This document shows, piece by piece, positions 43,493-51,781 of a stretch of 64,000 nt of DNA. Source of the stretch: Actinomycetes bacterium (GTDB lineage Bacteria; Actinomycetota; Acidimicrobiia; Acidimicrobiales; Microtrichaceae); contig JAAEPF010000051.1 of NCBI GenBank assembly GCA_024222295.1, forward strand, positions 1 through 64,000, in the 5' to 3' direction. The notes beneath the pieces were generated by a model, which was not told where the DNA came from, searched no databases, and saw only the letters and a list, made by a program, of their open reading frames with translations. The translations under genes and the position numbers were made by a program. How positions within the stretch are numbered: the stretch's first letter is position 1; each line of letters starts with the position of its first letter.

Positions 43493-45045
43493 GGCTCAGC
43501 CAGTTCAGCGGTGAGTTGCTCGAGGAAGACGCGTACCGCATCCGGGTCATCCAGGCGGTCATGGGCTGCCGTGGTGCGGTCCTCGGTGCCGACCACGATG
43601 CCCACGCCCCGCGAGCGGACCTCGGCGAAGCCGTCTTCATCGGTCACGTCGTCGCCTATGAATATCGCCAACGCGTCGGCCGGGTCGAGGCCCGCTGCCT
43701 CGACGAGCCAGCGCACGGCCTTGCCCTTGTCCCATTCGATCGCCGGGCGGAGCTCGAAGATGCGCTTGCCGCCGGTCATGCGGATCTCGGGATGTGCGTC
43801 TGCCGCGGCTGCCACAGCCGACTCGACATCGGCTACCAGTTCGTCGGGCGTGGCGCGATAGTGCACCGCGATCGCAAAGCGCTTGCGCTCCACCCATGCG
43901 CCCTCGACCGCCCCGATCGGGTCGGCCAGTTCTCTCTCGGCGGCATCAAGTGCCGGTAGCGCTGCCGCTCCGTGTTCGAACTCCTGGCGGCTCCCGTCGG
44001 GGGAGCGCACGTCGAAGCCGTGGCTGCCGGAGAACCAGATCGGTGCCTCGCCGACCATGTCGAGTACGTCGGGCAGGTCTCGTCCGCTCACGACGCCGAC
44101 GACGGTCTTCTCGGCCAGCGCTTCGAGCGCAGCGCGCGTGGCGGGGTCGATGGTTGCGTCCTCTGGCCGGTCCACGATCGGTGTGAGTGTGCCGTCGTAG
44201 TCGAGGAACACCGCCACGGTGCGCCCCGCGACCTGGCGCGTGATGTCGTGGTCCTCAGTGGCCACAGGAAGGTCGGCCAACACCGCTCGGGCGGGAATCG
44301 CCCGTCGGACGCCGTATGCGTCGCCGACGGCGACCACCTCGAGGTCTGCGCAGTCGGGCACCACGATGTCCGCGTATTGCCCCAGCGGGTCGGCATTGCG
44401 GGTGCGGTCGAGTCCGATCACCAGCCCGAAGTCGCCCTCGCGACCTGCGCGCACGCCCGAGATTGCGTCTTCCACAACTCCGGCGGCACCCGGCTTCACG
44501 CCCAGTCGGCTGGCGGCTTCGAGGAACACGTCGGGAGCCGGCTTGCCGGGGAATCCCATCTCAGCCTGCACCAGTCCGTCTACACGCGCCTCGAACAGGT
44601 CGTCCATCCCGGCCGCATGAAGCACCATCTCGCAGTTCTTGGATGCCGAGATCACCGCAGTGCGGATTCCTGCTTCGTGCAGCGACTCGATGAAGCGGCG
44701 GGTGGTCAGGTAGGGGAGCACCCCGTGCTCGTGGACCGCGGCCTCGAACGCCGAGTTCTTCGTGTTGCCCACTGCACAGACCGTGGAGTCCCCGGGTGGG
44801 TCTTCGGGGTTGCCCCGCGGCAGCTCGAACCCACGCGAGCGCAGGAAGGCATCCACCCCGTCGTAGCGGCCGATCCCATCCACATGGTGGCGATAGTCGG
44901 CGTCCGTGAAGGGCTCGGCGGCGTCGCCTGTCGCATGCTCGGCCAGGAAGCCGTCGAAAACGCTCTTCCATGCAGAGAAGTGCACCGCAGCGGTCTGGGT
45001 GATGACGCCGTCAGTGTCGAATATGACGGCTTCCAGTTGTGGCAC
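43489..45045 (-). CDS. Fusion: beta-phosphoglucomutase-like HAD + trehalose-6-phosphate phosphatase
   Basis: A 518-residue protein made of two HAD phosphatase-fold domains. Residues 1-250 are beta-phosphoglucomutase-like: nucleophile motif FDTDGVI (Asp10, Asp12), VISASKNC for the Ser/Thr motif, GFPGKPAPDVF for the Lys and GVVEDAISGV for the acidic motif. Residues about 270-518 are OtsB-like: FLDYDGTLTPI (Asp282, Asp284), VGVVSGRDL, KRIFELRPAIEWDKGKAV and IFIGDDVTDEDGF. GTG 45045 has AGGAGG upstream. With the overlapping GH65 gene it covers T6P to trehalose, trehalose phosphorolysis, and beta-G1P to glucose-6-phosphate. From memory, mycobacterial OtsB1 joins all three domains in one chain. Confidence 0.92.
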   Translation of the reverse strand: MPQLEAVIFDTDGVITQTAAVHFSAWKSVFDGFLAEHATGDAAEPFTDADYRHHVDGIGRYDGVDAFLRSRGFELPRGNPEDPPGDSTVCAVGNTKNSAFEAAVHEHGVLPYLTTRRFIESLHEAGIRTAVISASKNCEMVLHAAGMDDLFEARVDGLVQAEMGFPGKPAPDVFLEAASRLGVKPGAAGVVEDAISGVRAGREGDFGLVIGLDRTRNADPLGQYADIVVPDCADLEVVAVGDAYGVRRAIPARAVLADLPVATEDHDITRQVAGRTVAVFLDYDGTLTPIVDRPEDATIDPATRAALEALAEKTVVGVVSGRDLPDVLDMVGEAPIWFSGSHGFDVRSPDGSRQEFEHGAAALPALDAAERELADPIGAVEGAWVERKRFAIAVHYRATPDELVADVESAVAAAADAHPEIRMTGGKRIFELRPAIEWDKGKAVRWLVEAAGLDPADALAIFIGDDVTDEDGFAEVRSRGVGIVVGTEDRTTAAHDRLDDPDAVRVFLEQLTAELAEP

Positions 45046-45187
45046 CCGACCTCCTGCTCGTGTCCGTCGTCGTGTCTCGGCGGCGGCGACCTTTGGCGCC
45101 GCAAGAGACTATCGGTGCCAGGAAGTGATTCTCCATGTGTGCGGCATCCTTGCTGCAAACATCGCGTGAACTCTTGTCGGCACGGTC

Positions 45188-47638
45188 TCAGACACGGTCG
45201 GAGCGGCGGAGCAGGTGGAGCGCCGGTGCTCCGAGCACAATCGGAAGCCAGAACGTGAACAGCCGGCACAACAGCACCGCTGCGACCGCCTCGGGGAGCG
45301 CGATTCCGGCCGCGGCGAGCCCCGCCACGAGCAGGACCTCGGTGGCGACCACGTGGCCGGGCGTCGGTACCACGGTTGCCGCGACCGAGGCTGCGAAGAG
45401 GATCACGCCCACCGTGGCGACTGGAGCATCAGCGAACACCTCCAGCGAGTTCCGCAGCGCCACGAGGCTGGCCACGGCCAGCAGCAGTGCGGCCGAGGCG
45501 GTCGTGGCGAGCCGTGATGGTGATCCGCTCAGTTGCGCCAGTCCGGCGCGCACCCCGGCCGTCCCCAGCTGGGTGGAGTGTGAGACATGCTGGCGCACGG
45601 CCGGGAACAACAGGGAGAGACCGGCAAGCACGGCCACAGTTGCGAGCCCTGCCCACAGGGCTTCGGGCCGGTCCACGTCGACCGACTCGAAAGTGTTTCG
45701 CCCCGCCCAGAAGAGGAACACCACGAGAAGGAACAGCCATGCCCCCACGTTGACCGCCCGCCCGAGGGCAGTTGCTGCGACTGCCTGTGAGTTGGTCAGC
45801 CCATGGCGTTCCAGGTACCGGGCGGTGAGGGAGTTGCCGCCCGCGTTGGACGGCGCGGTGGTGGAGGCGAAGCGGGCTGCGAGCGCCGCGAGCTGGGTCG
45901 GCCACGCAGGCAGTGTCGCCGGCGCCATCGAGTAGAGCTGCCATCCGAGCGACGCCAGCAGGGCGATGGTTGCTGCCACGACCGTACCCATGTGGCTCCA
46001 GTCGGCGGCTGAGACCACGTCGGCCATGTCGTCGAATCCGATCACCATCGGCACGCCCACGTACAGAAGGAGCGCGGCCGTGGCGAGCACTCCTCCGGAA
46101 CCGGGTCGGAATCTCGTGAGCGGATCCATCTCGGGCTGGTCGATGCCGCACTGCGAGATCACCTCGGCGCGTAGCTCGCCGAGTAGTCCGGGGTGTTCCT
46201 TGAGGGCGGTCTGGGTCGCACCGCTCAGCGCCACGACCTGCAGCCGGCTGACGCAGTCGCTCACGCCTGTTTCGCCGACTCCCTCGATGGCGCTGGACAC
46301 CGCACGGCGGGGGCCGACTGCGACGGCGAGCGAGGCAAGGAGTTGCGCCACATCGGCATGCAGCAGCGAATCGGATGCCGCCACCTCGGCGAAGCCGAAG
46401 TCGATGATCCAGGGAGTCATGTCGTCGTCGATAAAGACGTTCGCTAGTCGCAGGTCGCGGTGTGCGATGCGGTGTGTCCTGAGGATCGAGACCTGCTCCC
46501 ACAGGGCTGCGAGAACCTCGTCGGTGACTTCACGGGGCTCGACCCCGTCCAGGGATCGGCCGGGGATCAGGTCGTAGGCCAGCAGGAACGAGTCCTGGCC
46601 CACGCTGGCCACGGCCCGCATGCGCGGGGTGAGCACGCCCACATCGCGCGCCTGCAACGACACCAGCGCCTCGTGTTCGACCGTCCTGCGCAGCGATGAG
46701 TCAGGGCGTTCGTCACCGACGTTTCGCAGCCTTAGCCGGCGGTACAGGCGGAAGAGCAGGTCGGCGGCCCTCTCGTTGGCTCCAAGCACCTTCACGAAGA
46801 GCTTCTCACCGCTCTGAGCGGTCGCGAAGTACGGGGTCGACCCGCGTGCGTCCACCGAGGCCGGCTCCAGCGAGGTGACCGGTAGGCCGGCCGCGGCCAG
46901 GGCTGCGGTGATCGCAGTGCGGGTGGGGCGCGAGGTGGGTCGGCCGAAGAGCAGCAGTGTGGCACTGCCGACCGCGGGACCCACCGCCAGGGCCACCACG
47001 GTCGCCGCCGGAGGATGCAGTGAGATGACCACCTGCAGCAGCAGCATGGCACCGAACAGTGACCACAGGGTTTGGCGCCACCGCCGCGTGACGAACGGGG
47101 AGAAGACCACGATCGCGGCGGAGTTCTGCGCCACTTCGGTTGCATCGGGCAGGCCGCCGCGGTCCAGCCCTGCTTCGCGTGCCACTTCGTTGATCGCGCC
47201 GCTCAATCCGAGCCATGAGTCGATCGATCCTATTACGAGCGAGCAGACGATGCTGGCTACCAGCACGTAGCCGAACGTGCGCAGCCGCTTCGTGAGCAGG
47301 GGCAGTAGCAGCGTCAGGAGGGCCAGGCTGAGCGATATGAGCGCCAACAGGCCTTCGAGTATGCGGACCAACTGGGTGCTGCCAACGGCGAGCAGGGCGA
47401 CGAAGTCCCTCTGGAATCCGCCAACGGCGTCGCTCAGCAGCTTCGTGACCAGCACCACCACGATCACGACGGTGACCGACACCAGAAGCCTCAGCAGGTC
47501 CTCGGGTGAGCGTTCGTAGCCAGACACCGCCTCGGCGGGGTCGAACATCTCTTCGTGGCCGGCTCCGCGTGCAGCCGTCGCCGAGTCGGGGTGGTCTCTG
47601 CCGGGGGGCGGGCCGGTGGTGGGAGTGGTCGAGGTCAT
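45188..47638 (-). CDS. Flippase-like membrane protein with embedded kinase-fold domain
   Basis: An 816-residue protein. Membrane helices at about 50-230 are followed by a kinase-fold domain (about 235-450) with Lys in KLFVKVLG, catalytic loop AHRDLRLANVFID (393-405) and metal motif IIDFGFAEV (DFG 413-415). A C-terminal LPG_synthase_TM/AglD-type multi-helix region then runs from about 490 to 816 (SNAGGNSLTARYLERHGLTN is the family signature loop). Proteins of this layout occur in mycobacteria and other actinobacteria; lipid or polyprenol-sugar handling is suspected. All kinase residues look functional. The start is ATG 47638, divergent from the PAP2 gene, which also acts on lipid phosphates. 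Confidence 0.85.
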   Translation of the reverse strand: MTSTTPTTGPPPGRDHPDSATAARGAGHEEMFDPAEAVSGYERSPEDLLRLLVSVTVVIVVVLVTKLLSDAVGGFQRDFVALLAVGSTQLVRILEGLLALISLSLALLTLLLPLLTKRLRTFGYVLVASIVCSLVIGSIDSWLGLSGAINEVAREAGLDRGGLPDATEVAQNSAAIVVFSPFVTRRWRQTLWSLFGAMLLLQVVISLHPPAATVVALAVGPAVGSATLLLFGRPTSRPTRTAITAALAAAGLPVTSLEPASVDARGSTPYFATAQSGEKLFVKVLGANERAADLLFRLYRRLRLRNVGDERPDSSLRRTVEHEALVSLQARDVGVLTPRMRAVASVGQDSFLLAYDLIPGRSLDGVEPREVTDEVLAALWEQVSILRTHRIAHRDLRLANVFIDDDMTPWIIDFGFAEVAASDSLLHADVAQLLASLAVAVGPRRAVSSAIEGVGETGVSDCVSRLQVVALSGATQTALKEHPGLLGELRAEVISQCGIDQPEMDPLTRFRPGSGGVLATAALLLYVGVPMVIGFDDMADVVSAADWSHMGTVVAATIALLASLGWQLYSMAPATLPAWPTQLAALAARFASTTAPSNAGGNSLTARYLERHGLTNSQAVAATALGRAVNVGAWLFLLVVFLFWAGRNTFESVDVDRPEALWAGLATVAVLAGLSLLFPAVRQHVSHSTQLGTAGVRAGLAQLSGSPSRLATTASAALLLAVASLVALRNSLEVFADAPVATVGVILFAASVAATVVPTPGHVVATEVLLVAGLAAAGIALPEAVAAVLLCRLFTFWLPIVLGAPALHLLRRSDRV

Positions 47639-47714
47639 GGTTGACGGGCGGGTCGCCAACGACGCTACCCGGATGGTGCGCGCACACCGATGCAAGGCCT
47701 GCTTTCAGCGCCGC

Positions 47715-47720
47715 TACCGT
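47715..47720 (+). promoter_or_regulatory. Candidate leaderless -10 hexamer (TACCGT)
   Basis: TACCGT ends 7 bases before ATG 47728 of the PAP2 gene; no Shine-Dalgarno is visible. Confidence 0.4.
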
Positions 47721-47727
47721 GATCCCG

Positions 47728-48444
47728 ATGCAGGACCGCGCCGCAGCCGAGCTCCGACCGGCCATGCAGGGGCCGGCTTCCAGTGCCGAACCTGGTACCG
47801 CCTGGCCGCAGCCCGACCATCTGGTGAGGCCACCCGGGTTGCTTGTGCGCATCGGCGGGGGAGTCGCAGTGCTGGGTGCGACCAGCTGGGTTGCAGTCGA
47901 AGGCCTCCCAGAGTGGGAGGAGCGGCTCTTCGAATCCCTCAACGGTGGGCCGCGCAACCTGGAGTTCGTGCTGTGGCTTCCGATGCAGCTCGGATCGCTC
48001 TTCGGGCCGTTCGTCGTGGGTGGGCTCACATGGCGACACCTTCGCCGCTGGAGGCCGGCAGCCGGCTCGGTCGTCGTCGGGGTGGTCTCGTGGCAGGCGG
48101 CGAAGGTGCTCAAGGGTGCGGTCGAGCGTGGCCGGCCGTTCTCGATGCTCAGCGAGTTCGCCAACAGGGCCGGCACGCCACATGAGGGGCTCGGCTTCGT
48201 GTCCGGCCATTCCGCGGTGGCGTTCTCGGTGGCGGCGCTGTTGTCGCCCTACCTGTCACGGCGGGCGCGGGCGCTTGCCTGGTTGCTCGCCTGCGTGGTC
48301 GGGCTCGCCCGGATCCAGGTGTCTGCACACCTGCCACTCGACGTGGTGGGAGGCGCCGCTCTCGGATACTCCATCGGCAACGGCTGGAACCTGGCGGTTG
48401 GGGTGCCGGGCCAGCCACGCCGACACAGCGCCCGGCGGGGGTGA
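47728..48444 (+). CDS. PAP2-family membrane phosphatase
   Basis: A 238-residue polytopic phosphatase of the PAP2 superfamily. The three active-site motifs are K-x6-RP (KGAVERGRP), SGH in GLGFVSGHSAVAF, and SR-x5-H-x3-D as ARIQVSAHLPLDV (the Ser of the last motif is replaced by Ala). Likely substrates are undecaprenyl or phosphatidic acid phosphates at the outer face of the membrane. It is divergent from the kinase-flippase gene and ends 13 bases before the convergent anti-sigma gene. Confidence 0.9.
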   Translation: MQDRAAAELRPAMQGPASSAEPGTAWPQPDHLVRPPGLLVRIGGGVAVLGATSWVAVEGLPEWEERLFESLNGGPRNLEFVLWLPMQLGSLFGPFVVGGLTWRHLRRWRPAAGSVVVGVVSWQAAKVLKGAVERGRPFSMLSEFANRAGTPHEGLGFVSGHSAVAFSVAALLSPYLSRRARALAWLLACVVGLARIQVSAHLPLDVVGGAALGYSIGNGWNLAVGVPGQPRRHSARRG

Positions 48445-48457
48445 GGTCAGGCCCGGG

Positions 48458-49120
48458 TCAGGCGAGGGTGCCGCGAAGGATGCTGGCACCGGAGTGGGTG
48501 TCGTCACCGTCGTCGAGCTCGCTGGAGATGTCGACCACCGGAAGCACGTTCGGGTCGACATCACCCGGCAGCCGGACCTCGACGGTGGTGCTGTCCTGGC
48601 TGAAGCGGGCGACCGAGGCCATCTCGCTCACGTCGGGAGCGAGCAGCCACAGTTCGTAGAAGTCTGCTGATTCCTCTGGGGAGAGGTTGGCCACGTCGAC
48701 CACTAGGTAGGTGCCGTCGTCGCGGTCGACGAGTTCAGCAGATGCGCTGCCCGCGCCGGCGAGCAGCTCCATGTCGGCCGAAGCCACGACCTCCTGGTCG
48801 GGTACCTGGTTGCTCAGTGTGGTGACCACGCCCGCAATGAGCACCGCCGCAGCGGCCACCGCGCCCAGCACCACCAGATTGCGTGTGCGGTTGTCCATAC
48901 GGCTGTTCCGACGCCGTCGGTGCGCGGCGAGATCGGTAACCCCGGAAGGTGACTGACCCGGACGCGGACCCGCTCTCGTGCTGCCGGCCGGTCCACCTCT
49001 GCCGAACACCTCGGCCTCGATCGCGCCGAACAGGTCCGGTGGTGGATCGTTGCGGCGGCGGTCCTTTACAGACACGGCACGCAGGGTCTCGATGGTGAGA
49101 TCTTCAGGATCCACTGGCAT
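48458..49120 (-). CDS. RskA-like membrane anti-sigma factor
   Basis: A 220-residue single-pass protein. A cytoplasmic N-terminal region of about 75 residues binds sigma by inference. One membrane helix follows (LVVLGAVAAAAVLIAGVVTT), then an extracytoplasmic RskA-type domain (YLVVDVANLSPEESADFYEL, then WLLAPD). The cytoplasmic part lacks the HxxxCxxC zinc motif of ZAS anti-sigmas. ATG 49120 has GGAGGG 5 bases upstream and overlaps the sigma-factor gene by 17 bases, so the two are co-expressed. The sigma factor is probably released by regulated proteolysis. Confidence 0.85.
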   Translation of the reverse strand: MPVDPEDLTIETLRAVSVKDRRRNDPPPDLFGAIEAEVFGRGGPAGSTRAGPRPGQSPSGVTDLAAHRRRRNSRMDNRTRNLVVLGAVAAAAVLIAGVVTTLSNQVPDQEVVASADMELLAGAGSASAELVDRDDGTYLVVDVANLSPEESADFYELWLLAPDVSEMASVARFSQDSTTVEVRLPGDVDPNVLPVVDISSELDDGDDTHSGASILRGTLA

Positions 49121-49712
49121 CGAAGCCCTCCAGGTGTTCGCGCAGGCGCTCGAGGCCGCGTCGGATGTCGCTCTTGACCGTACCGAGAGGAACGCCCGTT
49201 TGCTCCGAGATCTGAGCGTGAGTCATGTCCGACCAGAAGGCCAACTCGACCGCCTGGCGTGCCCGCTCTGGCAACTGGTCGAGCGCCTCGGCGACAAGCA
49301 TCCGTTGGCCCATCGCCTCGATGCTCTCCTCGTCGGAACCGAGCTCCTCCGGCTCCTCGCCATCGGCGGTCTGTGGGCGGCGCCCCTGGGCACGGAGGGC
49401 GTCGATCGTCTTGAAGCGGGCGATCCCCATCAGCCAGCCGGTCAGTGTTCCCGAATCGGGCCTGTATCGCGCGCGGCTTTGCCACGCGGAAACGTAGACC
49501 TCCTGGGTAACGTCTGCCGCGGCCTCAGCTCCGAGGCTACGTCGGCAGAACGAGTAGACCAGCCGCGAAGTCGAGTCGTAGAGCGACTTCAGCGCCGCTT
49601 GCTCACCGGCAGCAAACGCGGCGACGACTGACTCGTCGAGGGTCTCGGTGGACGACACCTTCGGAGAGTAGCCACCATCGCCGGTCAGCGGAAGTGCAAG
49701 GGCCGTGCTCAT
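49104..49712 (-). CDS. ECF sigma factor (SigK-like group)
   Basis: A 202-residue extracytoplasmic-function sigma factor. Region 2 is seen in ALKSLYDSTSRLVYSFCRRS, DVTQEVYVSAWQ and TGWLMGIARFKTIDALR. Region 4 is LPERARQAVELAFWSDMTHA followed by ISEQTGVPLGTVKSDIRRGL. ATG 49712 is chosen because AGGGA lies 6 bases upstream; another in-frame start is 9 codons earlier. Its 3' end overlaps the anti-sigma gene, the typical sigma/anti-sigma pairing. Target promoters are unknown. Confidence 0.93.
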   Translation of the reverse strand: MSTALALPLTGDGGYSPKVSSTETLDESVVAAFAAGEQAALKSLYDSTSRLVYSFCRRSLGAEAAADVTQEVYVSAWQSRARYRPDSGTLTGWLMGIARFKTIDALRAQGRRPQTADGEEPEELGSDEESIEAMGQRMLVAEALDQLPERARQAVELAFWSDMTHAQISEQTGVPLGTVKSDIRRGLERLREHLEGFDASGS

Positions 49713-49849
49713 CGAGGTCCCTGCGGTCGTCGCCCGCATTCTGGGCAGCCCCGGTGATCGTCCATGTACTGCTATTCGCCGGCATTTTCCCCACGGATGC
49801 AGCTAGGCCGGGAATATTCCATCTATGTCCGGCTGTCAGCGCATACGTC

Positions 49850-50413
49850 TCAGGGTTCGTCGATCCAGGCGGGTGCCGACTCGAGCAGGAAGCGGCTCAC
49901 CTCGAGGCAACGCTCGAGCACGTCGCAGAGCATCTCCTCGCCCATGTAGACCTGCCACATGCCCACGTTGACCCGGGCGATCACCGACAGGGTGCGCACG
50001 GACGGGTCCGTGACGATCTGGAACGAGTCGACCGCCGACACCTCCACGGGCAGGTCTGGGCCACCGATGCCTGCCAGCTCGGTGGCCAGCAGGAGCAGGT
50101 CGGGGCCGTTGGGCACCGGGGGGAGGGACCAGTTGAACGTGATCGGGATCTCGAAGCGTTCCTCGGGCTCCTCGCCCTCCGGCAGCGGGAGCAGTGCGTC
50201 CTCGAACGCGAGCATGGCCCTGGGGTCGACTTCGACCGACAGGTGGAACTCCAGTGGGCCGCCGCACGCCTCTTCGGGGTGCAGGTCCACCTCGAACGAC
50301 TGTCGCATCGAATAGGTCTCGACGAAGTGCCGCTCATCGTGCACATGGAAGCCGTGGTCTGCTGCGTGGTTCTTCAGGTCCGACACGAAGCCGGCCACAT
50401 CGATCATTGCCAT
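49850..50413 (-). CDS. Uncharacterised acidic cytoplasmic protein
   Basis: A 187-residue soluble protein with no signal or membrane segment. I do not recognise the family with confidence. It alternates strands and helices (SFEVDLHPEEACGGPLEFHL, FEIPITFNWSLPPVPNGPDL) and ends with EEMLCDVLERCLEVSRFLLE. The layout recalls YbjN- or SMI1-like small alpha/beta proteins, but no motif proves this. The start is ATG 50413 or 50407. It is divergent from the inositol-phosphatase gene. Confidence 0.7.
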   Translation of the reverse strand: MAMIDVAGFVSDLKNHAADHGFHVHDERHFVETYSMRQSFEVDLHPEEACGGPLEFHLSVEVDPRAMLAFEDALLPLPEGEEPEERFEIPITFNWSLPPVPNGPDLLLLATELAGIGGPDLPVEVSAVDSFQIVTDPSVRTLSVIARVNVGMWQVYMGEEMLCDVLERCLEVSRFLLESAPAWIDEP

Positions 50414-50477
50414 CGCCAACAAGAGTGCCAGTCCCGCGGCGTTTGGCAAAGCTCCATATGTTTGACCCGGCCACCGG

Positions 50478-50483
50478 TAGCCT
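50478..50483 (+). promoter_or_regulatory. Candidate leaderless -10 hexamer (TAGCCT)
   Basis: TAGCCT ends exactly 6 bases before ATG 50490 of the inositol-phosphatase gene. Confidence 0.4.
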
Positions 50484-50489
50484 GCGCCG

Positions 50490-51263
50490 ATGGCCCCCGG
50501 ACCCTCCGAATCGGAAGTGTCGGCTCTGCTCGACGCCGCTGCCTCAGCGGCTTCCGAGGCGCTCTCCCGACACCGGGCGGCCAACGCCGGGGTCGGAGCC
50601 TTGCGGGCCAAGGGCGAACGACCGGGTCAGTACCGCCTCGACCTGGTGGCCGACGAGGCCGTGCTCGGCGTGCTCGGCCAGGCGGGGGTTGGCGTGCTGT
50701 CGGAGGAGTCCGGGCTGACCCGGGGCGATGCCGAGTTGGTCGTGGTGGTGGACCCGGTGGACGGCTCCACCAACGCGTCGCGTGGCATCCCCTGGTACGC
50801 GAGCAGCCTCTGTGCGTTGGACGCCGAGGGCCCATGGGTAGCACTGGTGGTGAACCTGGCGACCGGCACCCGCTACACCGCAGTACGCGGCATGGGTGCC
50901 TGGCGCGACGGCGAGGCGATCCAAGCCGCCGAGACCACGGAAATGGCCGACTCCCTGGTGGTCCTCAACGGCATCGCCCCCTACCTGGGCTGGCGCCAGT
51001 ACCGGTCACTCGGCGCGACTGCGCTCGACATCTGTGCGGTCGCCGATGGGTCGGTCGACGCAACCATCGACTGCACATTCGACGCGCTCGGTCCCTGGGA
51101 CTGGATGGGCGCGATGCTCGTGCTGACGGAGTCGGGCGGCCACATCGCGGACGTGCACGGTCGCGACCTCGTAGTCCTCGACCATGAGGCCAGGCGCACG
51201 CCCGTGTCGGCATGCACGCCGGAGCTCCACGAGGCGGCGCTCGCAGCGAGGAAGGTCGACTGA
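50490..51263 (+). CDS. Inositol monophosphatase family phosphatase
   Basis: A 257-residue Mg2+-dependent sugar-phosphate phosphatase. The metal site residues are Glu in LSEESGL (71-77) and the Asps in VVDPVDGSTN (87-96); the second signature is LGPWDWMGAMLVLTESGG. Substrates in the family include inositol-1-phosphate, histidinol phosphate, fructose-1,6-bisphosphate and PAP, and sequence alone does not choose. The stop overlaps the Nudix start (TGATG), so the two are one transcript. Confidence 0.92.
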   Translation: MAPGPSESEVSALLDAAASAASEALSRHRAANAGVGALRAKGERPGQYRLDLVADEAVLGVLGQAGVGVLSEESGLTRGDAELVVVVDPVDGSTNASRGIPWYASSLCALDAEGPWVALVVNLATGTRYTAVRGMGAWRDGEAIQAAETTEMADSLVVLNGIAPYLGWRQYRSLGATALDICAVADGSVDATIDCTFDALGPWDWMGAMLVLTESGGHIADVHGRDLVVLDHEARRTPVSACTPELHEAALAARKVD

Positions 51264-51766
51264 TGCGACGCAGGCTCATGGTTGCGGTGCTCTGGGCGTT
51301 CGGCCGGCTTCCGCGGGGGATGCGTCGTGCCGTCGTGAGGGCGTTCTCGCCGAAGTACACGGTTGGCGCGCTCTGCATCGTGCGTCGCGACGACGGGTCG
51401 GTATTGCTGGTGCGCCACAGCTACAACCGGCGGTGGGGGACAGTGGGCGGGCTGGCGAAGCCGGGCGAAGCTCCGGAGGTCTGCGCAGTGCGCGAGGCGC
51501 GTGAGGAGTCGGGCCTGGAGGTGATCTTGGTGGGGGAGCCCGCCGTGATCGTGCTGCCGCAACTTCGCCGCGTCGATGTCGTGTTCCTCGCCCGGCCAGC
51601 TCCATGGGTCGACCCCGACACCGCTCGCCCGACCTCGGCCGAAATCCTTGAGACCCGTTGGTTCCCGCCCGGCCAGGCACCGGAGCTGTCTGCCGACACC
51701 GCCTCTGCATGGACGGCCCTGGCCCGTGCAGGGCTGATCGACCGCCCGGGCCAGCTGCCCAGCTGA
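51263..51766 (+). CDS. Nudix hydrolase
   Basis: A 167-residue hydrolase of nucleoside-diphosphate-linked compounds. The Nudix box G-x5-E-x7-REUxEExGU is intact as GLAKPGEAPEVCAVREAREE followed by SGLEV. A basic N-terminal helix (RRRLMVAVLWAFGRLPRGMR) precedes the fold and may touch the membrane. ATG 51263 has GAGGAAGG 7 bases upstream and overlaps the phosphatase stop. The substrate is unknown. Confidence 0.93.
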   Translation: MRRRLMVAVLWAFGRLPRGMRRAVVRAFSPKYTVGALCIVRRDDGSVLLVRHSYNRRWGTVGGLAKPGEAPEVCAVREAREESGLEVILVGEPAVIVLPQLRRVDVVFLARPAPWVDPDTARPTSAEILETRWFPPGQAPELSADTASAWTALARAGLIDRPGQLPS

Positions 51767-51781
51767 TCGCTGGGCCGACCG

